Shown: positions 35,626 to 46,377, counted from the first letter of the stretch. The stretch: DNA of 64,000 nt from Bradyrhizobium sp. JYMT SZCCT0428 (GCF_018131075.1 NZ_JAFCLS010000012.1:62001-126000), one strand, 5' to 3'. Made by a program: numbers and translations. Notes: generated by a model from the letters alone, not told the origin.

Positions 35626-35901
35626 ATGAAGAAGACATTTGCTGCCTTCGTCGCGGCCGCAACAATTGCCGGTTCGCTCGCTGCGGCACCCGCACCCGCG
35701 AACGCCCAGCGCGGCGTGGCGGCTGGCGTGGTCGGCGGCCTGATCGGCGGCGCGATCATCGGTGGCGCCATCGCCTCCAGCCGCCCGGCTTACGGCGGGC
35801 CGGTGTATGTGGAAGACGCCCCCCCGGCCTGCCGCCTGGTTCGCGAGCGCTTCTGGGACGGCTACGGCTGGGCCTACCGCCGCGTCGAGGTCTGCCACTG
35901 A
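35626..35901 (+). CDS. Secreted Gly-rich small protein, copy 2 of a paralogous pair
   Basis: A 91-residue protein with signal peptide (AAFVAAATIAGSLAAAPAPANA), zipper QRGVAAGVVGGLIGGAIIGG and a Cys-bounded end (CRLVRERFWDGYGWAYRRVE). Against copy 1 it lacks about 15 residues of the Gly/Tyr stretch. GGAG lies nine bases before the ATG. It has its own upstream region of nearly 300 bp and a strong terminator, so the two copies are probably separately controlled. Confidence 0.83.
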   Translation: MKKTFAAFVAAATIAGSLAAAPAPANAQRGVAAGVVGGLIGGAIIGGAIASSRPAYGGPVYVEDAPPACRLVRERFWDGYGWAYRRVEVCH

Positions 35902-35942
35902 TCTGACCGACCGGCGCGTCTAACGCGCCTTGCGAGTTCAAG

Positions 35943-35971
35943 CCCGGCCGGGATCCTCGGCCGGGTTTTTT
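35943..35971 (+). terminator. Intrinsic terminator
   Basis: CCCGGCCG / CGGCCGGG stem around GGATCCT, followed by six T. It lies 42 bp beyond the stop of the second Gly-rich protein. Confidence 0.92.
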
Positions 35972-36008
35972 CGTTCGCGCTGATGTCTTTTGCTTGCAGC
36001 ATAGCTTC

Positions 36009-36087
36009 CGTAGCCCGGATGAGCGCAGCGATATCCGGGAACAAGGCGCGCACCGACCCGGATGTCGCTTCGCTCATCCGGGCTACG
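36009..36087. repeat. Dispersed palindromic repeat (CGTAGCCCGGATGAGCG type)
   Basis: Outer ends CGTAGCCCGGATGAGCGCAGCG and GCTTCGCTCATCCGGGCTACG are inverted; inner ATATCCGGG / CCCGGATGT. The fuller relative of 20115-20181. It lies between convergent genes. Confidence 0.88.
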
Positions 36088-36097
36088 ATCAACCAAG

Positions 36098-37333
36098 TCA
36101 ACGCGACGAGCTGATCGAGCGCAGCACCGCTTCGCTTGGCCAGCAATCAACCTTCAGCCCTGCTTGCTTCTGATACGCCCCCAGCGCCGCGCGGGTCTGC
36201 ATGCCGGCCTTGCCGTCGAGCTTGTCCTTGTAGAGGCCGATCCGCGTCAGATGACGCTGCATGGCATCGACGTCCTTGCTGCGCAATTGCGTCGATGCCG
36301 ACCATGGCGTCGCGAATGGCAACGGGTTCGACATGCGGTCAGCAAGATGGCCGACGAACAGCACGTACAAATCAGAGAAGTTATATTCCTTGATCACGAA
36401 GTAGTTCTTGGTGGTCAGGAACGCCGGACCATAGATGCCTTCGGGCTGCAGCAGCGAGGCCGGCTGGGCCTGCTCGGCCGCACTCAATTTTTGTCCGCGC
36501 ACCGGCACGAAGCCCGCGCGCAGCCATTCGCCGATCGGCTTCGTCACCTCGGGCACGCCCATGGTGCAGTCGGCATTATCAGGCGCGCGCACTTCATAAG
36601 CCCAGCGCAGGCCCGGCTGCCAGCCCTTGTTGACGAGCTGCTGGGCGGCGGAGGCGAGCGCGTCGGGCACCGAATTCCAGATGTCGATGCGGCCGTCGCC
36701 ATCGAAATCGACACCATGCTTGTAATATTCGCCCGGCAGGAATTGCGTCAGGCCGGTGGCGCCGGCCCAGGACGAGCGCATGTCCTTGCGCGTCACGGCG
36801 CCCTCGCCGAGGATCTTCAGCGCCAGGATGAATTCGGCGCGGTACTGATCCTTGCGCCGGCCGACATAGGCCTGTGTCGCCACCACGCGCACGGTGTCGT
36901 AAGGCAATCGATGACGGCCATAGTCGGTTTCGCGGCCCCAGATCGCGAGCACGACCGTGGCGGGCACACCGAAGCGGCTCTCGATCTGGCTGAGCGCTGT
37001 GCGATGCTTTTGCATCAGCTTCTGCCCCTCTGCCGCCAGCCGCGCGATCGAGGCCTCCTTCACATAATCGGCCGGCACCTGCACGAACTCGGCCTGCGAC
37101 GGCGCGCCGGTGGCGGGCCGTCCGGGCAGGATCAGGTCGGGCAATTTGTAATCCGGCTCGAGGCCGCGGGTCTCGGCGTCAAACGTCGCCCGCGATACGC
37201 CGGCGGCCTGCGCCTCCGGCCACAGCGAGGCGATGAACTGCGTGAAGCCGGCATCGGCGGCGTGAACCGGGCGCGTTGCTCCCAGCGTCATCGCCGCCAA
37301 AATCAGGACCGCCGCTATCGCGCTCTGTCGCAA
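36098..37333 (-). CDS. Lytic murein transglycosylase, MltB family
   Basis: A 411-residue protein: signal peptide (SAIAAVLILAAMTLGATRPVHA), an SLT_2/MltB domain with catalytic Glu in VLAIWGRETDYG and the motif SSWAGATGLTQFLPGEYY, and a C-terminal peptidoglycan-binding domain (DVDAMQRHLTRIGLYKDKLD, then GMQTRAALGAYQ). It cuts glycan strands in the periplasm. I prefer a TTG start at 37333 (seven bases after GAAGGGA), which begins the signal peptide, over the longer frame to 37429 that would overlap the YqhA gene. The YqhA gene ends 31 bp upstream, so they may be co-transcribed. Confidence 0.9.
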   Translation of the reverse strand: MRQSAIAAVLILAAMTLGATRPVHAADAGFTQFIASLWPEAQAAGVSRATFDAETRGLEPDYKLPDLILPGRPATGAPSQAEFVQVPADYVKEASIARLAAEGQKLMQKHRTALSQIESRFGVPATVVLAIWGRETDYGRHRLPYDTVRVVATQAYVGRRKDQYRAEFILALKILGEGAVTRKDMRSSWAGATGLTQFLPGEYYKHGVDFDGDGRIDIWNSVPDALASAAQQLVNKGWQPGLRWAYEVRAPDNADCTMGVPEVTKPIGEWLRAGFVPVRGQKLSAAEQAQPASLLQPEGIYGPAFLTTKNYFVIKEYNFSDLYVLFVGHLADRMSNPLPFATPWSASTQLRSKDVDAMQRHLTRIGLYKDKLDGKAGMQTRAALGAYQKQAGLKVDCWPSEAVLRSISSSR

Positions 37334-37364
37334 GACCGAATCCCTTCGATCGACATGCCGCCCG

Positions 37365-37955
37365 TCAATGCGAGACGGCGTGTTTGGCGTTCTCCGTGGA
37401 ATCATTCGACAGCTTGTCGACATAGGCAATGCCGATCGCCGACAGAATGAAAACCGTATGGATGATGGTCTGCCACATCACGCCGGTTTCGGTGTAGGCG
37501 CTCTTGCCCGAGGACAATGCACCGGCCTCGATGAAAGTGCGCAACAGATGGATCGACGAGATGCCGATGATCGCCATCGCGAGCTTGATCTTGAGCACGC
37601 TGGCGTTGACGTGGCTGAGCCATTCCGGCTGGTCGGGATGCCCTTGCAGATTGAGCCGGGAGACGAACGTCTCGTAGCCGCCGACGATGACCATCACCAG
37701 GAGGTTCGAAATCATCACCACGTCGATGAGGCCGAGGACCGCCAGCATGATCTGCTGCTCGCTGAAATCAAAGGCGTGAGCGAACAGGTGCCACAACTCC
37801 TTCAGAAACAGCACGACATAGACGCCCTGCGCGACGATCAGGCCGATATAGAGCGGCAATTGCAGCCAGCGCGAACTGAAGATCAGGAACGGGATCGGAC
37901 GCAATGCCTTCCTCTCAGCTGGGGGCGGCAAGGGCGTTTCCGGCGTCATGGACAT
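37365..37955 (-). CDS. YqhA/UPF0114 (TIGR00645) family membrane protein
   Basis: A 196-residue integral membrane protein. The segments [40 protein letters not shown] and [20 protein letters not shown] are the YqhA family signature. Three to four membrane helices. Function unknown. A second Met two codons in is an alternative start; no strong ribosome site is seen. Confidence 0.9.
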   Translation of the reverse strand: MSMTPETPLPPPAERKALRPIPFLIFSSRWLQLPLYIGLIVAQGVYVVLFLKELWHLFAHAFDFSEQQIMLAVLGLIDVVMISNLLVMVIVGGYETFVSRLNLQGHPDQPEWLSHVNASVLKIKLAMAIIGISSIHLLRTFIEAGALSSGKSAYTETGVMWQTIIHTVFILSAIGIAYVDKLSNDSTENAKHAVSH

Positions 37956-38111
37956 GGTCGGGGGTCTTTCTGTGCGGGACTCAAGTGGGCAATCGCGGCC
38001 AATCTAATAGCCGGATATGGCACATTCCGGACGAGCGGCATTGAGCGGCCATTTGGCGCAGGCCGAGTAGCGCCTGCGACACGGCTTCGTCATCTCAGCG
38101 CGAACCACAAC

Positions 38112-39761
<1,650 letters not shown>

Positions 39762-39962
39762 CGCGATCCCTTGAAACCAGAGGATTTATGGAAATTTGCT
39801 GCCGCTGATGTAGCGGCGCGGCCCCCAAAGGGCAACCGCAGGGGCGCGTTTTCTGTTCGTTCACCACGGATGAATACGGGATGGTCACCATGTGCGCGTC
39901 TGTGTGCGCCAGATCACGACAATTGAAACCTTCTTTTAATAAATCAGGCCAAAAGTCGTTCA

Positions 39963-39983
39963 AGACGCCGAAAAACGGCGTCT
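39963..39983. other. Short perfect hairpin in the ettA upstream region
   Basis: AGACGCCG / CGGCGTCT around AAAAA. It lacks a T run. It may belong to the leader of the small open frame at 40024 or be the end of an unseen transcript. Confidence 0.4.
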
Positions 39984-40023
39984 CCGCGGCGAAACCGCGA
40001 ATGGCAAACCAGAGACCTGAGTC

Positions 40024-40215
40024 ATGGCGACGACCAGTTCGGCATCCCTTTCCACCCCGGCGCACGGCCACGGCCTTGCAAAGCCGCTCGCTGAACTTCG
40101 CAACTTCTGGCGCCAGTTCGTGGCCAAGGCCTTCAACCCCTACCGCCCGGAACTGCACTATATGCGCGGCCCCGGCCCCGCCTGGCGCGCCAAGCACATC
40201 TCCCGCTCGAACTGA
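40024..40215 (+). CDS. Possible small protein
   Basis: A 63-residue frame, ATG preceded by AGAGACCTGAGTC. The middle (GLAKPLAELRNFWRQFVAKAFN) is an amphipathic helix and the end (RPELHYMRGPGPAWRAKHIS) is basic. Composition fits neighbouring genes, but I know no relative, and the long open frame on the opposite strand (39691-40197) is no better supported. Confidence 0.4.
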   Translation: MATTSSASLSTPAHGHGLAKPLAELRNFWRQFVAKAFNPYRPELHYMRGPGPAWRAKHISRSN

Positions 40216-40341
40216 GCTTCCCGGAATTTTGACCTGGCCCTGCTTCTAGGCCGCTTGCGCGCCTCTCGATTGCGCGCGACCATGGCGATCTCCCCTGACG
40301 GCCCAATTCCGCCGTCACCCTCGCCATGATCGGACTTTCCA

Positions 40342-41301
40342 ATGACGCGGCTGCGCTGTGCAATCCTCGACGACTATCTCGATGTGGCCCTGAAGGTCGC
40401 GGACTGGTCCCAAATCGCCGACCGGGTCGACGTCACCGTCTTCAACCAGCCGTTTGCGAACGCGGAAACCGCCGCCAGTGCGCTGAAGGATTTCGAAATC
40501 ATCTGCGCGATGCGCGAGCGCACGCCGTTTCCCCGCGCCCTGTTTGCGGCGCTGCCGAAACTGAAACTGCTGATCACCTCGGGCATGCGCAATGCCGCGA
40601 TCGACATGGAAGCCGCCAAGGATCAGGGCGTGGTGCTGTGCGGCACCCAATGGGGCCGCGACCCAACCGCCCCCCTGACCATGGGCCTGATCCTGGAACT
40701 GACCCGCAATATCGGCCGCGAGAACGCGCGGATGCATGCCGGCGAACCGCTGCAGAAATTCGTCGGCATGGAAATCGAGGGCCGCACGCTTGGGGTGATC
40801 GGCCTCGGCAAGCTCGGCACCAAAGTGTCAAAACTGGCGCAGGCCTTCGGCATGAACGTGATCGCCTGGAGCCCGAACCTGACGCCCGAAAAATGCGCGG
40901 AAGCCGGCGTCGGCTACGCCTCCAAGGAGGAATTGTTCGCGACATCAGACATCGTCACCATCCACGTCGTGCTGGGCCCGCGCTCACGCGGGCTGGTCGG
41001 GCGGGAAGATCTCGCGCGCATGAAACCGACCGCCTACCTCGTCAACACGGCGCGAGGGCCGATCGTCGACGAGGGTGCGTTGCTGGAAACGCTGCAACAG
41101 AAAAAGATCGCGGGCGCCGGCATAGACGTGTTCTCGGTCGAACCGCTGCCGGTCGATCATCCGTTCCGAAAACTCGACAACCTCGTGCTGACGCCGCATC
41201 TCGGCTACGTCACCGAGGACAGTTTTCGCAACCACTATCGCCAGATGGTCGAAGGCATCGACGGCTGGTTCAAGGGCGAGGCGCCGCGTAAGCTGGCCTG
41301 A
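40342..41301 (+). CDS. D-2-hydroxyacid dehydrogenase family protein
   Basis: A 319-residue NAD-dependent dehydrogenase. Nucleotide-binding GRTLGVIGLGKLGTKVSKLA is near residue 150; the catalytic Arg/Glu/His triad lies in VNTARGPIVDEGALLETL (Arg), the FSVEPLPVDHPF region (Glu), and LVLTPHLGYVTEDSF (His). The N-terminal CAILDDYLDVALKVADWSQI marks the subgroup often annotated as D-2-hydroxyacid dehydrogenase or phosphoglycerate dehydrogenase-like. The substrate is unknown. It stands alone, convergent with the epimerase gene 15 bp away. Confidence 0.92.
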   Translation: MTRLRCAILDDYLDVALKVADWSQIADRVDVTVFNQPFANAETAASALKDFEIICAMRERTPFPRALFAALPKLKLLITSGMRNAAIDMEAAKDQGVVLCGTQWGRDPTAPLTMGLILELTRNIGRENARMHAGEPLQKFVGMEIEGRTLGVIGLGKLGTKVSKLAQAFGMNVIAWSPNLTPEKCAEAGVGYASKEELFATSDIVTIHVVLGPRSRGLVGREDLARMKPTAYLVNTARGPIVDEGALLETLQQKKIAGAGIDVFSVEPLPVDHPFRKLDNLVLTPHLGYVTEDSFRNHYRQMVEGIDGWFKGEAPRKLA

Positions 41302-41316
41302 GAGCGCAGGCCTCAG

Positions 41317-42282
41317 TCAGGCCGCATTTCTATCCGCCACCTGCCTCGCGACCATTGCAAATCCCTCTCGCCAGGATGAATAGGCCTGCCGCCAGCCCAG
41401 TTCCTGCCTCGCCTTGGCGTTCGAGCCGGCCCGCACCTGGGTCATCATCGAGACCATATGCTCACCCGCCAGCAGCCGGCCGAGCCAGGCCGGCACGTGA
41501 AATGGCGGCTTGGCGCCGAGAATGCCTGATAGCGCCGGCAGCCAATCCCTGACTTGCGCCGGCTCATCGTCGACGATGTTGTAGATGCTGCCGGGCCGGC
41601 CATGCTCAATGGCGGCAACGGTCGCGGAGGCCGCGTCCTCGACGTGCACGAACGACCACCAGCCGCCGCCGTCGCCGATCAGCGGCACGCGGCGATGGCG
41701 CAACTGGCCGATCATGGCTGACGACAGCATACCGGTATCGGGTCCATAGAACGATCCGTAGCGCAGCACGATGCCTTCAGGGGCGACTGATGCGGTCACG
41801 GCCCGCTCCAGATGCTGGATCGCTTCGAGCGTGGGGCGCAATTCCTGCGGCGGATCAGCATCGAGTTCATCGACCTCGGTTTTGACCGGTCCGCCACCGC
41901 TGCCATAGGTCCAGCCGCAAAAGCTCTGGGCAATGAAACGCTTCGCGCCGGCATCGCGCGCCGCAACCAGCAGAAAATCGGTGCCGCGCGTTCGCAGCTG
42001 ATTGGTGGTGGCGAAGGCGCGATCGAAACGGCGCAGATCCGTCACCGCGGCAAGATCGGTCATCTCATCGATGACGACATCGGGCTTCGCCGACATCACG
42101 GCGGCATGAACGGCCGGGGCGTCGAGGCCGTCGGCCACGACCGGTTCAGCCCCCAGCCGTTTGACGGCATCGGCGTTCGCCGCCGTCCGCGTCATGCCGG
42201 TGACGGAATGACCGGCCGCAACCAATGCAGGAACGAGTTCGCGGCCAACGGCGCGGGTGGCGCCCGCAACGAAAATTCGCAT
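41317..42282 (-). CDS. NAD(P)-dependent epimerase/dehydratase (extended SDR-like)
   Basis: A 321-residue Rossmann protein opening MRIFVAGATRAVGRELVPAL, with the substrate-side segment RFIAQSFCGWTYGSGGGPVK and later GSIYNIVDDEPAQVRDWLPA, typical of NAD-dependent epimerase/NmrA-like sugar-nucleotide or isoprenoid reductases. The usual YxxxK is not obvious, so an atypical reductase is possible. The frame continues open to 42897, but AGAAGGAACC before ATG 42282 and the conserved nucleotide-binding start there settle the N terminus. Confidence 0.88.
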   Translation of the reverse strand: MRIFVAGATRAVGRELVPALVAAGHSVTGMTRTAANADAVKRLGAEPVVADGLDAPAVHAAVMSAKPDVVIDEMTDLAAVTDLRRFDRAFATTNQLRTRGTDFLLVAARDAGAKRFIAQSFCGWTYGSGGGPVKTEVDELDADPPQELRPTLEAIQHLERAVTASVAPEGIVLRYGSFYGPDTGMLSSAMIGQLRHRRVPLIGDGGGWWSFVHVEDAASATVAAIEHGRPGSIYNIVDDEPAQVRDWLPALSGILGAKPPFHVPAWLGRLLAGEHMVSMMTQVRAGSNAKARQELGWRQAYSSWREGFAMVARQVADRNAA

Positions 42283-42405
42283 GCTGAGGTTCCTTCTGCT
42301 TGCCGCCCAGCCTCTGATGTCGGCGGCAAATAGTCGGAAGAAATGTGAATTCAAGCGTGCGAATGTGGCAGCCGAACGGGGCACGGCGCGCACCTCGCGC
42401 CCAAC

Positions 42406-42435
42406 AAAAAAGGCACGCTTTCGCGTGCCTTTTTT
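42406..42435 (-). terminator. Strong bidirectional terminator of the second L,D-transpeptidase gene
   Basis: Perfect 13-bp stem (AAAAAAGGCACGC / GCGTGCCTTTTTT) around TTTC, 27 bp past the stop at 42462. Confidence 0.93.
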
Positions 42436-42461
42436 AAACGATGTCGATCTCGAACCAGCGC

Positions 42462-43751
42462 CTAGCGCACCGTCACCGGCGCGGGCAGCGGGGGCACCAC
42501 GGTCGGCTGCATGCCGGGAACCGGGGCGAGTTGCGCCTGAGTCGGCGCACCCTGAGCAGCGGCAGGCGGCAAGCCTTGTGCGGGTGCCAAGCCTTGGGCA
42601 GGCGCGGCCGAAGCGGTCGCAGTTCCAGGCGGCGGGCCGCCGGGCATTACGACGACGCGGGTGCCGACTTTGACGCGTTCGAACAGGTCGGACACGTCCT
42701 CGTTCAGCATGCCGATGCAACCCGACGAGACGAACTTGCCGATCGTCGAGGGCTGGTTGGTGCCGTGGATGCGGTAGACGGTCGAACCCAGATACATCGC
42801 GCGGGCGCCCATCGGATTGCCAGGGCCGCCGGCCATGAAGCGCGGCAGATAGGGCTGGCGCTCGATCATCTCGGACGGCGGATGCCAATCCGGCCACTCG
42901 GCCTTGCGGCTGACCTTCTGCACGCCGGTCCAGGTGAACCCGTCGCGGCCGACGCGGACGCCATAGCGGATCGCGCGGCCACCGCCGAGCACGTAATAAA
43001 GGTAGGTGTTCGGCGTATCGACGACCAGGGTGCCGGCGGGCTCCTTGGTCGCGAACGAAACTTCCTGACGGCGCAGATGTGGCGGGAGCTGCACGGGCGC
43101 CGCTTCCGGCTGTTCTTCCGGCGGCAAGGCGGAAAGCACCATCGGTCTGCCGTCGGCGCCGACGGCGGGTTGCTGCTGCGGTTGCAAAGCGCCGGTGACG
43201 GCGGGTCCGCCGCCGACGGCTTCCGGCGGACGCATGCGATCATCACCGGGAACGCGACGACCATCACCGCGGTCCGAATAGATCACGGGTGGCGGACCGG
43301 CGGGCCGACCGTAACGCGGGTCATCTGGCGAAAGAATCGGGCCCGTAGGCATCGGCTGGCCGCGGTCCGAATAAACCGGCGCGCCGGCGGGACGGCCGTA
43401 ACGCGGATCATCCGGCGAAAGGACGGGGCCTGTGGGCATCGGCGGGCCGCGGTCGGAATACATCGGCCGGCCGTAGCGTGGGTCGTTCGGCGAAAGCACC
43501 GGGCCAGGCGGCGGCAGCGCGGTCGAACTCTGGGCGTTCGGCGCCTCGTCGTCTTCCAGGTCGTCGAAATCGGCTGTGCCGGGTCCGCGGCGTTCATCGA
43601 CGCCATAACCACCGGGAACATACTGTCCCGGAGCCGCCGAATAGACGGGGCCTGGGGGCAGCGGATAGCCCTGCTGTGCCTGGGCAAGCGAGGTTCCCGC
43701 CATTGCAGCAGCAATGGCAGCGCTGATCGTCAGAATACGGTTAATCATCAT
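42462..43751 (-). CDS. L,D-transpeptidase with N-terminal tandem Pro/Tyr repeats
   Basis: A 429-residue secreted protein: signal peptide (ILTISAAIAAAMAGTSLAQA), an extended region with three tandem repeats of about 27 residues built on GPVLSPDDPRYGRPxYSDRG (residues about 80-165), then the YkuD domain with His329 (YRIHGTNQP) and Cys345 (SSGCIGMLNEDVSDLF), and a Pro/Ala/Gln tail. Its catalytic core closely matches the smaller enzyme at 4717-5400, including the 16-residue His-Cys spacing. The repeats may span the wall or bind other envelope parts. Either of two adjacent ATGs (43751, 43748) can start it. Confidence 0.92.
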   Translation of the reverse strand: MMINRILTISAAIAAAMAGTSLAQAQQGYPLPPGPVYSAAPGQYVPGGYGVDERRGPGTADFDDLEDDEAPNAQSSTALPPPGPVLSPNDPRYGRPMYSDRGPPMPTGPVLSPDDPRYGRPAGAPVYSDRGQPMPTGPILSPDDPRYGRPAGPPPVIYSDRGDGRRVPGDDRMRPPEAVGGGPAVTGALQPQQQPAVGADGRPMVLSALPPEEQPEAAPVQLPPHLRRQEVSFATKEPAGTLVVDTPNTYLYYVLGGGRAIRYGVRVGRDGFTWTGVQKVSRKAEWPDWHPPSEMIERQPYLPRFMAGGPGNPMGARAMYLGSTVYRIHGTNQPSTIGKFVSSGCIGMLNEDVSDLFERVKVGTRVVVMPGGPPPGTATASAAPAQGLAPAQGLPPAAAQGAPTQAQLAPVPGMQPTVVPPLPAPVTVR

Positions 43752-44085
43752 CGCTCTTGTATAGTCCCCAAGCCACACCGGACCGTTAACGGCAGATGAC
43801 GGAAGATAGCGGCGCATTCAAGACAAATCAGCAAATTCGGCCCAAATCGGTCATTTCGTGATGGACCGTGAACGCTGCGGCAAAGATGCCGCACGGCGCG
43901 AAAAACATAGATTACCAGCCCCTCGCCGCCATTGGCCGCCAATTTTGTAACAAACAGGTTCGAGACGTTGAGATACTCTCGAATCGGCCTGATTCGCGGT
44001 GCGAATCCAGCCGCTTCCCAGTGGTCACCGCGTTCCCTTGGCATCAACAGCCCTGCATGTTCCCGGCAAGGCGGAACTCGCGTCC
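43752..44085. other. Divergent intergenic region
   Basis: About 330 bases between the L,D-transpeptidase (leftward) and the Ala/Pro-rich protein (rightward). It must hold both promoters. The rightward frame is open from a GTG at 43999, without a ribosome site. I see no repeat or RNA structure worth naming. Confidence 0.5.
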
Positions 44086-44904
44086 ATGCTCCCCGGTTTT
44101 CGCTTCCTGTTCGCCGCGATCGTGCTGTCGATGTCGGTTCTGGTCTTTGGGCTTGGTGCGGCCGCGCTGCTGCGTGCCTCGCATGAGCAATTTGCCAGCC
44201 TCCCGTCGCGGCGGCCGCCGCCCGAACCGGTTTTTGTCAGGCAGAACGAACCGCCCATGCCGACGCTGGCCCTGCTGCGCGTCGAGCCCGACGTCGCGGA
44301 GAAGGTGCCGGACAATGTCGCGGCTCCGATCATCGAGACCGTGACCCCTGCCGCGCCAGCTCCGGAAGCGTCGCCGGCCGAACCGGAAAAGACGGCTGCG
44401 CTGAAGCTCGACGAGCCCGTGAAGCTGAACGATGCCGTAGCGGCCGAGACGGTGAAAGCGGAAATCCCGGCGGCAGAAACAATACCGGCTGTTCAGGCCG
44501 CGCCGGCCGAGATGCCGGCCGCCGAGACGGCTGCTGCCGAAACGCCTGCGGCCAAGACGCCTGCTGCAAATGAAGAAGTGAAGCTCGCGGCGATCGCGGA
44601 AACGCCGCCGCCAGCGACATCAGCCGTATCGACCGAGCCTGCGCCGGTGGCGGAAGCGCCTTCCCTGGAAGGCAACCTCGCCGCGATGAAGATCGCCACG
44701 CTGGGCGGTCCTGCCGTCGCTATCCAGGAAACGGCTTCGGTGAAACCGGCGGCCGCGAAACCAGAGCGCAGCGTCAACCGGAAGCGGGCGCAGCGCGCCA
44801 AGGAGCGCCGCCGCATCGCCGCGGCGCGACGCGCGCTGCAGGCACGGCAGCTGGTTCAGCAAGCGGCCGACCCGTTTGCGCAACTAACCGCGCGCAGCAG
44901 ATAA
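44086..44904 (+). CDS. Ala/Pro/Glu-rich single-pass membrane protein
   Basis: A 272-residue protein. One N-terminal membrane helix (FLFAAIVLSMSVLVFGLGAA) is followed by a long Ala/Pro/Glu-rich stretch (EIPAAETIPAVQAAPAEMPA and similar) and a very basic C-terminal helix (RKRAQRAKERRRIAAARRAL). No catalytic domain. The Ala/Pro/Glu region resembles periplasm-spanning linkers. The start is uncertain; 44086 begins the helix cleanly, but the frame is open 29 codons further. Confidence 0.65.
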   Translation: MLPGFRFLFAAIVLSMSVLVFGLGAAALLRASHEQFASLPSRRPPPEPVFVRQNEPPMPTLALLRVEPDVAEKVPDNVAAPIIETVTPAAPAPEASPAEPEKTAALKLDEPVKLNDAVAAETVKAEIPAAETIPAVQAAPAEMPAAETAAAETPAAKTPAANEEVKLAAIAETPPPATSAVSTEPAPVAEAPSLEGNLAAMKIATLGGPAVAIQETASVKPAAAKPERSVNRKRAQRAKERRRIAAARRALQARQLVQQAADPFAQLTARSR

Positions 44905-44919
44905 TAAAACGCGCCCCGT

Positions 44920-45777
44920 TCAGGTGGGGCCGGTCGCAACCGGCGGCCCGCCCTGCATCCCCCATTCGGTCCATGAGCCGTCATACAGCGCAGAGCCGCG
45001 GACGCCGAGACGATAAAGCGCCAGCGTCAGCACCAGCGCGGAGACGCCGGAGCCGCAACTCGTCACGATCGGCGCGTCGAGCTTGACGCCAGCGCCGACA
45101 AACACGGCACGCAGCTCCTCGAGCGACTTCATCGCACCGGTCGAGGCGTCGAACAGCTGGTTGTAGGGCACGCTAAAACTGCCGGGAATATGCCCCGAAC
45201 GCAGGCCCGGCCGCGGCTCGGGCACCTTGCCCTGATAACGTTCGTTGGCGCGCGCATCGAGCACCTGCTCAGCGCGGCTTTCGAGGTTGTCGACCATCTG
45301 CTCGATATTGCGCGTGTAACTGGGATCGAAGGTCGCCTTGAACGTCGCCGGCTTCGGCGTGACCTCACCGCTCTCTACCTTGCGGCCTTCGGCACGCCAC
45401 TTCTTCAGGCCGCCATTCAGAATCCGGACGTTCTGGTGTCCGAACGACAGGAACATCCACCACACGCGGGGTGCTGCGACCCATCCGCCGGAATCGTACA
45501 GCACGACCGTATCGCCGTTGGCTATTCCAAGCCCGCCGACATCGCGGCCGAACTGCGCGGCGCTCGGAAACATGTGCGGCAGCGGAGTGGAATGATCGGA
45601 CACCGCGTCGACGTCGAAGAACACCGCGCCAGGAAGGTGGGACGCGAGATAATCGTCCTTCGGCAGCGGCAGAATACCCGGCATCTTGAACGACGCGTCG
45701 ATGATCTTGATTGTTGGATCGTCGAAATGCGCGGCGAGCCAGTCGGTGGAGACAAGCGGATCATCGGTGGAAGACAT
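44920..45777 (-). CDS. sseA: 3-mercaptopyruvate sulfurtransferase
   Basis: A 285-residue protein with two rhodanese domains. DPLVSTDWLAAHFDDPTIKI and the active loop with catalytic Cys in VTSCGSGVSALVLTLAL (CGSGV-type loop) identify an SseA-type mercaptopyruvate:cyanide sulfurtransferase. It moves sulfane sulfur from mercaptopyruvate to thiol acceptors. The tail ends GGPPVATGPT. A single-domain rhodanese lies just upstream on the same strand across a repeat (45912-46325). Confidence 0.92.
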   Translation of the reverse strand: MSSTDDPLVSTDWLAAHFDDPTIKIIDASFKMPGILPLPKDDYLASHLPGAVFFDVDAVSDHSTPLPHMFPSAAQFGRDVGGLGIANGDTVVLYDSGGWVAAPRVWWMFLSFGHQNVRILNGGLKKWRAEGRKVESGEVTPKPATFKATFDPSYTRNIEQMVDNLESRAEQVLDARANERYQGKVPEPRPGLRSGHIPGSFSVPYNQLFDASTGAMKSLEELRAVFVGAGVKLDAPIVTSCGSGVSALVLTLALYRLGVRGSALYDGSWTEWGMQGGPPVATGPT

Positions 45778-45798
45778 CGTACGAAATCCTTTGGTGTT

Positions 45799-45888
45799 CG
45801 TCATGGCCGGGCTTGTCCCGGCCATCCAAGCCTTTGTTATTGCAATTACAGTAAGACGTGGATGCCCGGGTCAAGCCCGGGCATGACG
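45799..45888. repeat. Dispersed palindromic repeat (CGTCATGGCCGGGC type)
   Basis: CGTCATGGCCGGGCttgtCCCGGCCATCCA, a short AT spacer, then AGACGTGGATGCCCGGGtcaaGCCCGGGCATGACGG. Same build as 8411-8495. It lies in the gap between the two rhodanese genes. Confidence 0.88.
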
Positions 45889-45911
45889 GCGGTGGTTGTG
45901 GCTGGCGAACC

Positions 45912-46325
45912 TCAGCCCTTCTTCTTCGGCTCCCACTTCTCGACCGGGCCGCCCGCGTCGCGCCAGGCGGCGAAGCCGCCGGCCATGTGCGCGACCGGCT
46001 TCAGGCCCATGTCTTTCGCGGTCTTGGCCGCCAGCGCCGAACGCATGCCGCCGGCGCAGTGGAAGATGAATTTCTTGTCCTGCTGGAACACCGGCTTGGC
46101 GTAGGGGCTTTCCGGGTCGATCCAGAATTCCAGCATTCCGCGCGTGCAGGAGAACGCGCCGGGAATGCGGCCATCGCGCTCGATCTCGCGCGGATCGCGG
46201 ATATCGACGATCACGACATCGTCGCCGGCAGCCGCCTTGATCGAATCCACAGCGCTCAGGGTTTCGATCTCGGCATTGGCTTCGTCGATCAGGGATTTGA
46301 TACCGCGGTGGATGGTCTGGGGCAT
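45912..46325 (-). CDS. Single-domain rhodanese
   Basis: A 137-residue protein with a rhodanese fold (VVIVDIRDPREIERDGRIPG) and catalytic Cys in IFHCAGGMRSALAA. Such proteins are persulfide carriers or detoxify sulfide and cyanide. The start ATG 46325 follows AGGTG; a GTG three codons earlier would overlap it. Its neighbour downstream is sseA. Confidence 0.9.
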   Translation of the reverse strand: MPQTIHRGIKSLIDEANAEIETLSAVDSIKAAAGDDVVIVDIRDPREIERDGRIPGAFSCTRGMLEFWIDPESPYAKPVFQQDKKFIFHCAGGMRSALAAKTAKDMGLKPVAHMAGGFAAWRDAGGPVEKWEPKKKG

Positions 46326-46377
46326 TGATTGCACCTTTATTGTTTCGACGCGTTCCGCGTGACGGCTGTTCGGACGC

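Noticed and set aside
41317-42897. A 526-residue frame covering the epimerase gene
   Set aside because: Only the part from ATG 42282 has family motifs and a ribosome site; the upstream 205 residues are Arg/Ala-rich and antisense to the L,D-transpeptidase end.
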